Shown: positions 35,771-48,765, counted from the first letter of the stretch. The stretch: 64,000 nucleotides of DNA from Brachionus rotundiformis (GCA_016802295.1 JAESIW010000124.1:726791-790790); one strand, 5' to 3'. Program-made: numbers and translations. Notes: a model not told the origin generated them from the sequence alone.

Positions 35771-38700
35771 ATGGTTAAGTTTAATAAATTTACTCATAAA
35801 CAGGTATTTGATTCTGATGAAATAACCACTGATCTTGTGGGCAGTGATTGGCAGCAATTACTCGTCGACTATCAAAACAAACCAGTCGATGAAACGATTA
35901 AAAATGTTATGGAAAAGGTAAAATAACCATAAAAAGCGAATAAATATTTAATTAATTAATTTTCAGCTCATGGTCAAAGAAAATGTCGAATTTGACCAAA
36001 TTTGTTTGATTTTAAAGCATTTTTTGCTTCTAAAAACCGAAAATCCTCAGTCTCTACCATACTTGGACCATTTTTTAAAATTCAATGGTCAATTTTACAT
36101 AAATCAAGTTATCGAACGGTTCATGAGCCTTGGTAACAATGCTAATTCACAATGGATGATAACCGAAGTTCTCAAGTACTTAATTGATCTAATTTATTTA
36201 AAAATTTTATTAAAATTATTTATAAAGACTAATATCGAGTGTGTGTGATGAAGAACAAGCCGGCATTTTACTAAAAGCCGACAGTTTGTCAAACTTTCTA
36301 CTCTCTTCTATCTTCGATTCATCAATTTTGGAAAAAATAAAATCATCTAATCAGAGTTTTTGCATTATAGAAGCAGGCATACTATCAAATTTATTCAATA
36401 CTATTTCCAATTTATGGTAATTTAAAATTTTATCAAATATTACTATTTTATCTAATGTTTATTTTTAAGCGAAATAAAATCTGGATTGACCAATTTTGTT
36501 ACCCAAAAACATTTAGATTGGCTAACAGAAGCACTTCTTGGTATCAATAAAAGCTATTCAGAACTTGCTGAAGCAATTGGTTTGATTTTTTATTTAAATT
36601 TGAGTTTAAATTGTAAAAATTAGCTCTTAAGCTCAAATATTTCATTTGATATCGAATAATGAAAATTTGAATTCAATTCTTGCTCAAGTTTTTTTGGAAA
36701 AGAGCTTTTTTCAAAATGTAAACAATTATTTGTCATCAGATGGTGATGACCAAATTTTTCATCTAAACTCAAAATTGTATTTAATGGGTAAATGAATTTT
36801 TTTAATGGGCACAATTAATTCTCTGTTAATATTCAAGGATCCTTGGTAAATATTGTAATTTTGAGCAAGAATGACACAATGTTCAAAAATAAGCTTTTAA
36901 TTGACTTGATGAAAAATCAAGGCCAATTAATTGCGCTGGCAATCGATTTTAATTTGAACCAAAATCTAAATAATGCCATGCAAAATTTGTTGAAAACCAA
37001 CGACTCGGACACTTTAAACGATACAAAAAAAGTGATTAAATCAATTGAAAAGTCGAGTGAGTCCAAAATTTTGGCTCTAGATGTTTTGACAAATATTTTG
37101 AATTGTTTTTCAAAAGGTAATTTTTGAAATTTGATGAAGACCTGATTTCATAATCAATAATTAAGTAAAAAATTTATCTTTTAAGAGATTAAAAACAGGA
37201 TTTTTTTTTCATTCAAGTTAGTTTAAGAGATTTAATATTTTATTATAAAACAAGTTCAAAAATTTGTAAACAAGATAATTTAGAAAAGTGGAATTTCTAG
37301 GGGAGCTCCGAATGGCATAGCCTTCTTTTCAGCTCTCTTATAACAATTTAATTTTAAAAAATTTAGATTAATTTAAAATAAAGAGAAGAAAGTAAAAAAA
37401 ATTAGAAATTTTTTTGTATTTATATTACTAAGCACATTCAATTAAGTTCTTATCAGGTAAGATATACGATCGAATGGAGTTTTGTATTCTGAGTCCTTTA
37501 TTTCATCAGCTATTTACATTAGATCAAATTATTCATCTACCGTATTCCCTTGCAAATAAGTTCCCCCCTAAAATCCCCTTTTTAAAAGCTAATCAAAAAT
37601 GGCTTGGTTCTATCTATGTTGGACTTTTATAAAATATCAATTTGAAGAAAATTTTCTATCATCTAAGGGCTTAAATTCTTCTATAAAGATCCGATTTTGG
37701 GGGAACTTATTTGCAAGGGTTTACGGTATATTGCATCTGATTTTAGATACTGATAAGAATAAAATAATATTTTTGTTTGATAAAATTAAGCTTATTTGAT
37801 CAATTATATTTAGACACTGGTCAAGACGATGAAGATTATGAAAGCTGGGATGACTGCAGCGATGAAGAAATGGATGAAAATAATAATTTGGCTGAAATGG
37901 ACGTGGAAGCCGACGCAAATGAATCAAACAGTCAAAATTTAAATGAATTCAAAAACATAATTACAAATCTTAAAATTATGAATCTGTTGATTAAAACAAT
38001 ATGTAAAGATGATGAAAATATTTTACAAGAGACAGACCGCATTGAGCATATTTACAAAAGCATCAAACTTATACGGTATGAAGCTCTCAAATCATATTTA
38101 CTTATGATAGATACTTTTTACCTCAATAAGGAATCTAATAACACACATTCAGACTCATCGATAGAGATAGAAAATCTTTTTGTTTTACTTGAGCTTTTAG
38201 CAACAAAATCTCTTGAAGACTTGGAATCTCTTTTCTCTAATGACATTAATGATGATTCAATAATCAAATTTGTTGAAGTTATATACAATTTATTTGTCTA
38301 TTTTAATGAATCAAAACAAAATATTCTTGCATATGAGCATAAAATTAGAATAGCTAACCTTATTAAAGAAATATTGATCAAATTCAAGGTGCAAATAATC
38401 GAAGTATGCGTCAGACTTGGAAAAATATTGGCAATGATTGCAATAAAAGAAAGAGACACTAATTTGATACATGGAAAAGAATTAATTCAGGTAAAATTTA
38501 TATCTTTGGAAATTTATCTGTAAATTTAATCATTTACAGATTTGTGCTACATTGATTATGGAATTGACAGTTGGGTCATTTGATATGACAGATCGATCCA
38601 AATTTGAAACTCTTAGATTTAATGCTGAAATGATGGATCTGATAATCGATTTGTTTGGAGAAGATAATCTATTCGAGCTGGAACAAAGCTTAAACTTTAT

Positions 38701-38906
38701 TGAGAAGATAAAATATTTTAGTGAAAATTTTTATTCACAAGTAATTTATTTTTTGTTCTCCTGGTTAATTAAATATTAACATTATTTTCTAGTGCAAAAA
38801 AATTGGAAAAAAACAAAAAACCGAGAAGGATCATGGTTTAATTATAAAAACAGTTAAGGATAATTTTAAATCTTTTGTTGAATACAAAATTAAAAATTTC
38901 AAATAA
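35771..38906 (+). CDS. HEATR3: HEAT repeat-containing protein 3 (Syo1-like)
   Basis: Nine exons (35771-35917, 35967-36175, 36228-36416, 36470-36579, 36632-36787, 36838-37116, 37814-38490, 38540-38740, 38793-38906) join in phase and give 693 residues, close to the 680 of human HEATR3. Helical repeats run throughout. The family's acidic loop follows a helix (LALDVLTNILNCFSK, then DDEDYESWDDCSDEEMDE), as does the C-terminal pattern ending IIKTVKDNFKSFVEYK. HEATR3/Syo1 is the nuclear import adaptor and chaperone for ribosomal proteins uL18 and uL5 on the way to the 5S RNP. The first exon lacks the usual basic MGK-type start. Intron 6 is long (697 bases) and holds an inverted repeat. The gene ends 101 bases before INTS2. 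Confidence 0.8.
37538..37728. repeat. Inverted repeat inside HEATR3 intron 6
   Basis: Arms 37538-37567 and 37699-37728 (taccgtattcccttgcaaat against its near-perfect complement) are about 30 bases with one or two mismatches, separated by 131 bases. Weaker similarity extends outwards (ttcttatcag on both sides). It resembles a small foldback element; no target duplication was identified. Confidence 0.65.
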
Positions 38907-39007
38907 AACTTATCTGATAATTTTTTTTAATTATTTGTTCCCTGATTAAACTAGTAGCATAGTTGAAGTATTTTTAATTTACTTTTTACAATTTAGTTGA
39001 TTTAAGA

Positions 39008-42000
39008 ATGAATGAAAATTCAAAGCTATTAATTAGCAAACAATTGATAGATTATTGCATCGATCCTTTTCAAATAGAGCTCTTAAATAGCTTAGATGAT
39101 CAAGAATGTAGACAAATTCTTCCATTTTTGACTCGCATTTGGATAAGGAATTCCTTTTCTGAAAGCGAATTTGACCACTCCTTTAAAATGGGGATATTGA
39201 AAAAAATAAATGACTATGAAGATACCAACAAGTTATCAGAGTATCTAAATGTAGACTTTAACCAAATTTATGAAGACGTAATTCGGCACTTGTCGGCGCG
39301 CAAAAAATCTCAAGCTTTAAGTGTTTATGAGTGTCTTGAATTTGAAGAGGCCAGTCCAATAGCCAAATTATTAATGATATCTAACATTCTCTTGAACGGA
39401 AATATTCGGGTTAGTTACCATTTACCAAAAAATAAGAATGAATAAAATTTTTTTATTAAGAATGAGGAAAATATTAGTTGTAAATATTCTTCTATTGATT
39501 ACAGTTTGTTCGATGCAGAGATATATTTTCAGGATCTTTCAGATTTGCTCTGTATTGTCCATGCAGGTTTGTTTATCAGTTTAAAACTCAATTTAGTTTA
39601 AAAACTTAATGTCTAATCAAAGAACTTGGTGAAGTAATTTCTTTGTCACAATTTGTGTACACCTTATTGCATACCCAAAGCAGTCATTGTGTCAACTACA
39701 TTCTAAATTTAATAGCTAATTCAGTTGATTCATTGTTTCAGAGTAATTTTTAGATTATATTTAATTTTTTTTCTTGAGAATTTATATATATTTATTAGTA
39801 TTGGAAATTCTACTGGATGGATGCTCGTGTAACCAAATAGATGGACTGAGACACAAGTGCTTAGTTGCCATATCATCTATATGGCCTAGTCTAAAAAATT
39901 ATATAATTTCTGAATGCGTAAGCTCTTTACATAAAAGTGAAAAAGCACTTATTTTTTAGACAAGGCGCCACATTTTGCCAACTACTATTTTAAATTTGGC
40001 CAAACAAGAAAATTTGATTCATGTATTGTTGACAATTTTCCAAGTCGAATTTGATCGAAATTGGTTCGTTCAATTCCTAAGATCACCAAACAAAGTAGTC
40101 CTGAATAATTAATTTTTCCTTTAAATTAAATTAAATTAAATTAAATTAGAGTGTTGTTGAAAAACAAGCAGTTGATTCGGTAAGAGAAGAACTTGTCGCC
40201 TCTTGTTATCGAACCAATTCTGTAAAACATTTAGATCTTCAACTATTTAAGTTGTATTCAGGCTTAAGAATGTTCGCTGGTTTAAAGTAAGTATTTGATT
40301 TTATTTCAAAATAAAATTGATCATATCTAATTTGGTTTACTTTTTTAAAAGTATCATCTTCTAAAATTTAGGCATTGTGAAATTTGGAACAAAAAACAAA
40401 AACACGATATCAAAAATGCCAAAGCTCAAGTTCAAAAGGAGCAAAACATGTTCCGTGAATTGTAGCACTTGGTACATCCTTTGTACCACCAATAGTCAAA
40501 CAAACTCTGCAATAAGTCTGCAAAATTCAGAATTTTGTGTACAAAGGATGAACCAGGTGTTTCAACTTACAGAGCATGTTTTGCTTTTTCAGAACTTCAG
40601 CTTTAGCATTTTTGATATCTTGTTTTTGTTTTTTGTACTAAAATTCACAAAATTTTGAATTTTGTAGACTTATTGTAGAGTTTGCAGAATCATACTATTG
40701 GTGGTACAAAGGATGTACCAAGTGCTACAATTCACGGAACATGTTTTGCTCCTTTTGAACTTGAGCTTTGGCATTTTTGATATTGTGTTTTTGTTTTTTG
40801 TTCCAAATTTCACAATGCCTAAAATTTAAAAAATTAAATTTTTGATAGACTAATTTTTTATTTCTTTTGATAAAATAATTCAAAACTGAGAAAGTATTTA
40901 TTCAAAAAAAACTTTAGATTCAATGAGACTGAAATCAAAGCGTTGATTGATTTGATTATGACCAGCGAAGAGATAACCGTGGCCATTTGCTTTCTATTGA
41001 TATATCCTCCATTATATGAGGCAGAAGCTAACTCTCAAAAGATTATTCAATGGATAAAGGATAAATTCGCTCAAGCTCAACAGAGTATCTTATTAATTGC
41101 AGTATACTGCAGTTCTTACCAACTTCATGTATCTCAAGTTTAACTAATTACTTAATAATATTTATTATTTAATTTTTAGCTCCTGAACGAATATGTATCT
41201 AACATAATTGGTTTTAAATTTCAACTAAAAAGCAACTCTATGACAAGTATTAAGAATTTATTTCAGCAAGTATTTCCAGATGATACTCTTTTCAGCGAGT
41301 ATTGCCGCAATATACCAATAACTCAAAAGCTGAATGCCAAAATATCTCAATTGGCTCAAACTTCGTCAAGCGAGTCCTCGTCAAACAGTCTGGGAATTTA
41401 TTTCCTAAACCAATGTATAAAAACAAATGCTTTTGTTAATAGGCGCCATTTTGACGTTAGTGACTGGTTAATCGAACAGATAAAACAATGTGATAAACCT
41501 ATTCATCCAGTTGTAATAAATTTAGTCAATAACTATATTAATCAAATATTTAATTTAAATATACTAACTGAATTCAGACTACAACCTTTGAATGCTGATA
41601 AAATATTAAATTTCTTTAAAGAAAAGTATTTTTTTATAAGAATTAAAAAAAAATCTTATTTTTTCAAAATTAAAGTTATTCAAAATATGATGAAAATATA
41701 GCAGCAAAATTAATATTTTATTATTATTTGTTAACATATGAGTCTAAAAGAAGAGAAACTGTGCTTGCTATCTTATCTGTAATTCAGAACCCTTCAAACC
41801 AGTCGAGTAATCCAGTGTCGGTAACAATTGCAGCAGCATTGAATTCCGCTTCTTCTTTGGGAAGTTCTAGATTGATTCCAAGTTCGCTTGAGTCTTTGAT
41901 CACTTTTAAATATCCGTCCGAAATATTCAACTTTACTCCCATCAACCACTTTTTGATTCGAGCCAAAGAGCCAGAATTTGCGATCATCCATCCATCTTTA

Positions 42001-43560
42001 CTTAAATTGACCATCAATATCTTCACACAACTCTGTCAAGTTGAGCATAGTCTTTATGAACCTAGTCCGACGTCAAAGAATAAGATTGATACAAAGTTGA
42101 AAAATATAGACTTTTTATTGGGAAAGCTTAAGAAATTTAAGAAGTTGGTGGACACCTGTGAATACACTAGAAGCGATGCTCATATATGTAAAATATTGTG
42201 GTTCAAAGCTTATTCGCTGCATGGTAGAAAGTGAGTATTTACTTATTAATGTATATATTTTTTCTTATTTATTCTAAGCTATTAATTATTTATATCTTTA
42301 AAATGTTCTAAAATAGTATTGCAGTAAAAATTTATAACTTAAAGATTAAGCTTAAAAACATCAGCAATTGTTTTGGACATAGAGAATTTATCCTATGATG
42401 ATATTTATTCAAATCCTCTTATTTTACTCAAATCAGACAATTTAGAAATCTACAAGTAAATTTTAAAGATAAATTAAAAATCTTTGCTTATTTTAATTCT
42501 ATTTAAGATGTGGGCCTTTGTTTGAAATTCTGCTTTACATTTTGAAAGAATGTCTTTTGGCAAGCAAGAACCAGATGGAATATTTTTTGGTAGAAAGCCA
42601 TTTAAGCACTCTGAATGAATCTAAAAGTAATTATGAAGATAAAGTTAGATAATAAAGGTATAACCCATTTTTAGCAAATCAGATAAACCAGAGCAAAACT
42701 CTCAAGGAAAGACAAGAGTTGAAAAATTCTTTAATAGATGCACAAGACACCGCTGTCATACAAATTTTATTGGATCTTTATTTGTTGGTCAAAAAGGTAT
42801 TTTTTAATTTTCGAATAGGCCGAAATTAATTTTTATATTTTTAATAGAAATCAAACCAATTTTTTGCTTGTGAAGTGCAAGGAATTATCTGCTCATTTAT
42901 ACATCAGATGTTTATAGATAATATGAATTTGGCTGAACTAGTTCATTTTCAGGTATTGAGAAATTTCTAAAAATCTAAAAGCCTCAGCTTAATACATTTT
43001 TCTACAGGGATACCCAAAAGAGCTGATGCCTATACTTGTGCATGGAGTACCATCTATGCACATTTGTTTAGAATTTGTTCCTAAACTATTGTCGCATAGT
43101 GATATGGACAAACAAGTTATCTCAAAATTTGAATTTAGATAAATTTATCGTTCAATTATTATTATTTTTAGATATTTGGCATTAACTTAGCAGCCGAACT
43201 GTGTAAAAAATATCCCATAATTCGAACTTTTAATGTTGCCAAACTTTCTATTAATGTTGCATTTACTGTTTTGCAAAGTAAATTTAAAAAATTATTTTCA
43301 ATTTGTTTTTATATGTCTAAATAAAATAGGCCAAACATTGGAAGATCGTAGAAAATTTTTCAATGAAATAATTTCATCAATAGTAACATTTTATACAAAA
43401 TTACCGCCTCTCACTCAAGAATGTATGTCCTTAATAGTGAATGCAGTTCAATCAAAATCAATAGTAAGATATTTCAAAGATTGTATCAAAAGTGAAATTT
43501 AAATTTAAAATTTTTAAGGACGTAGACAGTTTGCCTCCTTTAATAGAGTTCGAATTTTAA
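39008..43560 (+). CDS. INTS2: Integrator complex subunit 2
   Basis: Seventeen exons join in phase to 1023 residues: 39008-39409, 39461-39566, 39623-39742, 39799-39917, 39960-40094, 40150-40286, 40918-41128, 41180-41625, 41676-42230, 42351-42455, 42508-42626, 42675-42796, 42848-42952, 43008-43115, 43172-43277, 43330-43463 and 43519-43560. Diagnostic blocks match human INTS2 as I know it: QECRQILPFLTRIW, SDLLCIVHAELGEV, ELVHFQGYPKELMPILVHG and PSMHICLEFVPKLL. It is somewhat shorter than the 1204-residue human protein. INTS2 is a helical scaffold of the nuclear Integrator complex, which cleaves snRNA 3' ends and terminates paused transcription. Intron 6 (631 bases, against about 50 elsewhere) carries a foldback transposon. 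Confidence 0.93.
40371..40819. mobile_element. Foldback MITE in INTS2 intron 6, 9-bp target duplication
   Basis: This 449-bp element has inverted arms of about 135 bases, nearly identical (from ggcattgtgaaatttggaac), and an inner inverted zone, so most of it can fold back. Direct copies of taaaattta flank it (40362-40370 and 40820-40828). A 9-base duplication with long inverted arms fits a non-autonomous Mutator-like element. It encodes no protein. Confidence 0.85.
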
Positions 43561-44156
43561 ATATGTAAAAATTAATAATTTAATATCTAACTTATTTTGA
43601 AAATAATAAAAAGAAAATATATTTTTAAATTAAAATAAACTTGTTTTATAAAAATTAAAAGAAAATACTTCAATAAAAAAAGGATTTTAACCAGTGATTT
43701 TTTTCATCATTTATGATAAAAAAATTAGTCAACCAGTTTTTCAATCAATCAAATAAAATGGGACAATATGGAAAAATATTAAAATTTGAATACAGGATAT
43801 TTTCCTATAAAATTTTGAAAAGGAAATAAAAAAATCTCAAAAAAATCACCAAGAAAAACCATTTTAAGTAAATTAAAGACTTTGAATTCATTAACATGTT
43901 GACATAAAAATTTCGAGATAATTCAAAAATTTTTAGAAAAAATAATTTCATTATAAAAAATCTTTGCTAAATTATGAGTTAAAGCTATCTAATATTATTT
44001 TAAAAATTTCTGTAAATTTGCTTCGAATTATATTGATCAATAATAACAATTGAAAAATTTTTATTATAATAATTTTCTTTATTTAAATGAGATAAAATTA
44101 AAAATTACTAAAACCATTACTAGTATTGAGAACAAAACATTATCTTTTGTTATTTC
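43561..44156. other. Convergent intergenic spacer INTS2/KARS1
   Basis: AT-rich, shared by the 3' ends of two convergent genes. No other feature is seen. Confidence 0.5.
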
Positions 44157-46412
44157 CTAGGCTTTAGGAGCTGAATCATCTTTAATCTCCTCATCTTTAA
44201 CTGGTTTCATAGCTGGGAAGAGCAAAACTTCTTTGATGTTGTTTGAATCTGTCAAAAACATGGTCAATCTATCAATACCGATACCCCATCCACCAGTTGG
44301 AGGCAAGCCATATTCCAGAGCAGTGCAAAAGTTTTCATCTACAGCTTGGGCTTCATCGTCACCAGCTGCCTTGTCTTTAGCTTGATCGTCAAAACGCTCT
44401 CGCTGAACAATTGGGTCATTCAATTCAGTGTAAGAATTGCACAATTCTCTGTAGCCACAGAACAGTTCAAAACGCTCGGTTAGACCTGGCTCTGATCTGT
44501 GATACTTGGCCAAAGGACTCATTATTTGAGGATGGTCACAAATAAATGTAGGATTGAGACATTTCGACTCCAAGAAATGTCCTACCAGTTTGTCTAATAG
44601 TCTCGAGATGGTTCTTGGCGCAGAGCAGTCAACGTTCAACTTGACGCACAGATCATCAAAGAATTTTCTCGACTCTTCTGTGTGATAGGTTGTTGGTGAT
44701 GGTAGTTTAACACCGCACTCTTTTTCCAAGTCTTTGATCATAGAAAAACGTCTAAATGGTGGTGTAAAGTCTATTTCCCAAACATTTTCTGGATGCTCTG
44801 GTCCATCCGGATGAAATTTTATTTTGTGTGTGCCAAAAAGGTGCATCACCAAACCGGACAAGAATTTCTCAGTTATCTCAATTAGGTCATTGTAGTCAGC
44901 ATAGGCCATGTAGAACTCGCACATGGTAAATTCAGGATTATGAGTCATGTCAATACCTTCGTTGCGAAAGTTTCTGCCAATTTCGTAAACTCTGTCGAAA
45001 CCACCTACGACCAACATCTAAAATCAACATAAATAATTAATGACTTTATGAATGATAAATCTATTTGAATACCAAAATTTTACCTTTAAATAAAGCTCAG
45101 GAGCTATTCTCATGAATAGATTCATGTCAAGATCATTGTGATATGTGACAAATGGCTTGGCAGAAGCACCACCTGGTATCATGTTCATCAATGGAGTCTC
45201 TACCTATTGAATTTTTTTTTTATTATTATTTTTTACTTTATTAGATTTTAATTATTAAAAATTAATAAATCTAATAAATAATAAAAATAGTTTTTTATAA
45301 ATTTCTTACTTCAAGAAAGCCTAGATTATCCAAAAAAGTTCTCAAATACTTGATTATTCTTGTTTTGGTAATAAATTTTTGTTTAACCCAATCGTTCATC
45401 ATCAAGTCAAGGTATCGTTGTCTGTACCTTGTTTCCTTTATAAAAAAAAAAAAAACAACTCAATAAATAAAAATCAATCTAACATTATTATAAAATGTTT
45501 ATTCTACCTTGTCTTTTAGGCCATAGTGCATATGCGGCATTTGGTGCAAACATGGTGTAAGTATGATAATCTCGCTTGGTCTAATGCTCAATTCGCCAGC
45601 TTTTGTTCTACACGGCTGACCAACAACACCTACAATATCACCCAATTTAATTCTCTCATTTATTTTCACAAAATCATCTTGATTCTGGTAGAAGTTGGCA
45701 TTGGACATTATTTGCACTTTTTGCGACTCGCCTCTCAAGTCAAAAAATCTAAGCTTTTGACCCATGGCACGTTTTGAATACACTCTTCCAGCTATTCTCA
45801 CCACGTCCTCACTCACTTGTTCATTTGTCAAGCCAGAATATTTCTCAACAAACTCGCTCAATGAAATGCTCACATGGAACTTGTGCGGATACACTGTCGA
45901 TTCACCTTCTGTTGCTTTCAGATTATTTATCTGTGCAATGCGAAGTTTTCTGTATTCATTTGGATCAATGTTTTCATCTTCTTCTTGTTTTGGTGCATTT
46001 TGTTTTTGCTGTTGTTTTAAAGCTTCCTTTTCTTCTTTTTCTTTTAGTTTCGCTTCTTGTTTTAGTCTTCTTTTTAATTCACTATTAAAAAACAAAATTA
46101 ATTTTATTCTAATTTTTTTTTGCCCTAATACTTTTTGTTCTTGGATAAAAGCGGATTATTCATTAGAGTAAAAGAGTGAATATAGTTGTTATCTATCTTT
46201 CTGAATACTTGGTTATTTATTATGGTGCATTTAGCTGTAGTGTTTAATTTCAAGAGATAATTTCGAGGCCAAAAAATGCTTATCATCGGCTTTAAATACT
46301 TTAATTTCATCTTAAAATGCTGAACTTTCCACTCTTTTCCAAGTTTATTTTAAATACAATCAGTTATTTACTTTTTACTAATGGTTTCACCAGATTGAGC
46401 TATATCACTCAT
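44157..46412 (-). CDS. KARS1: Lysyl-tRNA synthetase, full-length gene
   Basis: The cytosolic form uses exons 46412-46372, 46081-45508, 45435-45310, 45203-45084 and 45017-44157, in phase, giving 573 residues (human 597). A Lys/Glu-rich helix (NELKRRLKQEAKLKEKEEKE) gives the eukaryotic tRNA-binding extension. An OB-fold anticodon domain follows (YPHKFHVSISL, KLRFFDLRGESQKVQIMSN), then the class II core: motif 1 (LMNMIPGGASAKPF), motif 2 (FRNEGIDMTHNPEFTMCEF) and motif 3 (GLPPTGGWGIGIDRLTMFL). It charges tRNA-Lys. A cassette exon at 46310-46132 can give a longer, probably mitochondrial form. A partial inverted duplicate lies at 56395-58543. Confidence 0.97.
46132..46310 (-). CDS. KARS1: Alternative KARS1 exon with mitochondrial-type start
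   Basis: The exon is bounded by an acceptor ending ttttaag immediately before its ATG and a donor aacaaaaa|gtatta. It ends in the same phase as the cytosolic first exon, so both can splice to 46081. It encodes 59 residues beginning MKLKYLKPMISIFWPRNYLL, basic and hydrophobic with no acidic residue in the first 35 or so, as in a matrix presequence. The resulting protein has 619 residues. If the exon is included after exon 46412-46372, the upstream frame hits TGA at once, so its own ATG would be used. Human KARS1 makes its mitochondrial form with the same exon order. Confidence 0.7.
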
Positions 46413-48029
46413 TTTTAGGTTAAATTTATCTAAATCTATTTTAATTTTAAAGTATATCTTTTAATCAAAAACTATGCCTCGTGATATTTAATTTTAAGAA
46501 TTTATACACGGTAATTTAAATTAGCTATAAATGAAAAATGTTCATATTGTAATTCAAATATTTATTTTGAGCAAAACATTCTGGAAATAAGTATTTAAAA
46601 TGAATGAATGAATTAAAATTTCTAAAGAAACGTTTTAACAAAAAATCAAATCTTAAGTATCATTATATTTATTTAAATAAATTGGAATTTATTTTAAATT
46701 TGAATTTGAGTCCAAACGTCAAGACATGAGACTAATTCCGTTGCACTATCTAATTCAATAACTTTTAAAATTTTCAATCTAAATATAATTTAAAATGCAT
46801 AATCAAAATTTTTATAAAGAGATATTGTACAAGCTAAATTTAAATTTTTGAGAATTCATTATTATTAATATTTTATATTTATTTAGATAATTTAGTATAA
46901 AAAATTTAAAAAAAAATAATTGATATATAATAGATAATTTAAAAACAATTTATTCTTATCTTTAAATAAATTTTGATTCATTTTACCAATTTTTTGATTA
47001 ACTTTTTACCGATTAGTAGATTAGACTTTAAATTCATAAAACCTTGGTAATAAATGAAAATGTGTGTTTTACTTCTTATGGTTTTAATATCCAAATATAG
47101 AAAATAAATTTAGCTTATTGATTGTTAGGCTTTAGATGGTGAATTTATTTTCTATTTTAATTGATGAAAAAAAGTCACAGTTTGAAAGCTTATTTGAATA
47201 TTAAATTGTTGATTTATTTTCTTATATAACAGTTCTTCATAATTCTAAAGGTTTTTTTTGAGTTTGGCATTTTTTACATCAAATTTGGCAGATATTTTAT
47301 TTCACAATTTTAGGAAGCAAAGTGTATTTTGTAGACTTTTGCAAAATGTTTTCAGTTGATTCAATTTTGTATTTTGTAACATATTGTTGGCGGATCTATA
47401 AGCTTAGGCTGACTCTACTCCCTGGTCAAATTGGACCTTTCATACTATAACTAGTCTTGTTGCTGGAATTAGATTTAAACTAAACTCGTAGTTACTAGGC
47501 TGTATTCATAACTAATAGTTTATTGGAACTTGGAGACAATTTAGTAAATAGAATGATATTCAAAGGATATATAAGAAGGAAGATTCTGATTTGAAGAATT
47601 TAATTTTTATTTTCTTATATTTTATTGCTCAAGATTTGAGTTTAATAAAATTTCTTAAACCAGTCTATTCTTTACAATGCCTAAGTCTAATTGCAGTCCT
47701 AAGCTAACCGCTAACAATATGTTGCATTTACAGGACCAATTATTATCTTTTTGTAAAATATTCTAAGATTTTTTAAAAATTGCTCTGTTCTACTGAACCA
47801 AATTACCTATATTTTGATTAAATTATTTCATAATATATTTATTTTATTGAATTTATCTTATCTCATGGAAAAAAAGCTTCTTTTAAAGTAGTAAATTTAC
47901 CAACTATTTTGGATTTAGTTTCTCTAAAATTACCCATTTAATAGAGTTCATTAAAAATGACACACATTCATTCGATGTGTTTTACGTCATTATCTTAATG
48001 CAAAACAAAATCAAAATCATATTTAAAAA
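46413..48029. other. AT-rich intergenic stretch
   Basis: No gene is recognised. A less AT-rich patch at 47380-47720 (gttggcggatctataagctt onwards) reads in no frame. Confidence 0.45.
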
Positions 48030-48206
48030 ATGGACAAGATCTCATTATACATACATTCGGCAGTATCAACTCAATTAAGCGCTTTAAATGTCAACTTAGC
48101 TAAATTAAATGAGGATAATTTCCAATTTCGTCCATCGTTGATGGAACATCTTAGTCCATCTGCTTCAAGGTTTATATCACCTGAAGTGAAAAAGAAAAAC
48201 TTCTGA
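48030..48206 (+). CDS. Small ORF, 58 residues, unrecognised
   Basis: ATG at 48030 to TGA at 48204-48206. The protein starts MDKISLYIHSAVSTQLSALN and ends PEVKKKNF, with balanced composition unlike random A/T translation. It may be a small gene or an exon of a lost gene. Base composition is the only support. Confidence 0.25.
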   Translation: MDKISLYIHSAVSTQLSALNVNLAKLNEDNFQFRPSLMEHLSPSASRFISPEVKKKNF

Positions 48207-48483
48207 GCGGATGGATACAGATTATGAAAAATACATCAATAATAGTAAATGAAGTTTAAAAAGTTTAAAAAATTATCAATTTATTTACATACAATGTGTT
48301 TTGTAACTTTAAATTTTCGCTCAAAGATTTGTTTTATATTAAAAAAATTTATTTTTACAAATTTATTTTTAACAGTTTTTATAAATAAATTTAAGCTTTG
48401 TTTGTTTTATATTCATTTTGTTTTAAAATTACCACTTAGTTAAATCAGAAAATTTGTGTAATTTTACGTAAAATTAAGGAAGA

Positions 48484-48765
48484 ATGGTTAATGTTAAGAT
48501 TTTTTTTTCCATTGAAAAGAAAAAAGGTCATGCTCATTTTGATGAAGCTGGCAATGCTCAATTTTTGGAAATGCCCAAGTGAATGAAGATATACATAAAA
48601 CTATAAAGAATTAGTTCATCATTATCAATTTGATGCATCAAGCAAGCATTGGATTGAACGTGTTCAAGTGAATAGAGCTGAAAGAATAATTAGCTGTATA
48701 CCGTTTAATCATAATTTCATTCGAAATAAATTCAAGAAACTGAAAAATAATCTCTTTAACTTCTG
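48484..48765 (+). pseudogene. Possible gene fragment with a frame change
   Basis: A short frame from ATG 48484 (KKKGHAHFDEAGNAQFLEMP) stops, and a second open frame in another register follows from about 48600 (YKELVHHYQFDASSKHW, ending LFNF at the stop). The amino-acid content looks protein-like. No family is recognised. Confidence 0.2.

Noticed and set aside
40377..40658. 93-codon frame in INTS2 intron 6
   Set aside because: It lies entirely inside the foldback element, which is symmetric and non-coding.
45526..46171. Plus-strand frames over the LysRS gene (and their mirror at 56690-57207)
   Set aside because: They are antisense to strongly conserved LysRS exons; the duplicate simply repeats them.
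47220..47400. Second copy of the INTS2 intronic foldback element
   Set aside because: Some shared short words (tttggcattttt, ttgtagactt) but no continuous similarity or inverted arms.
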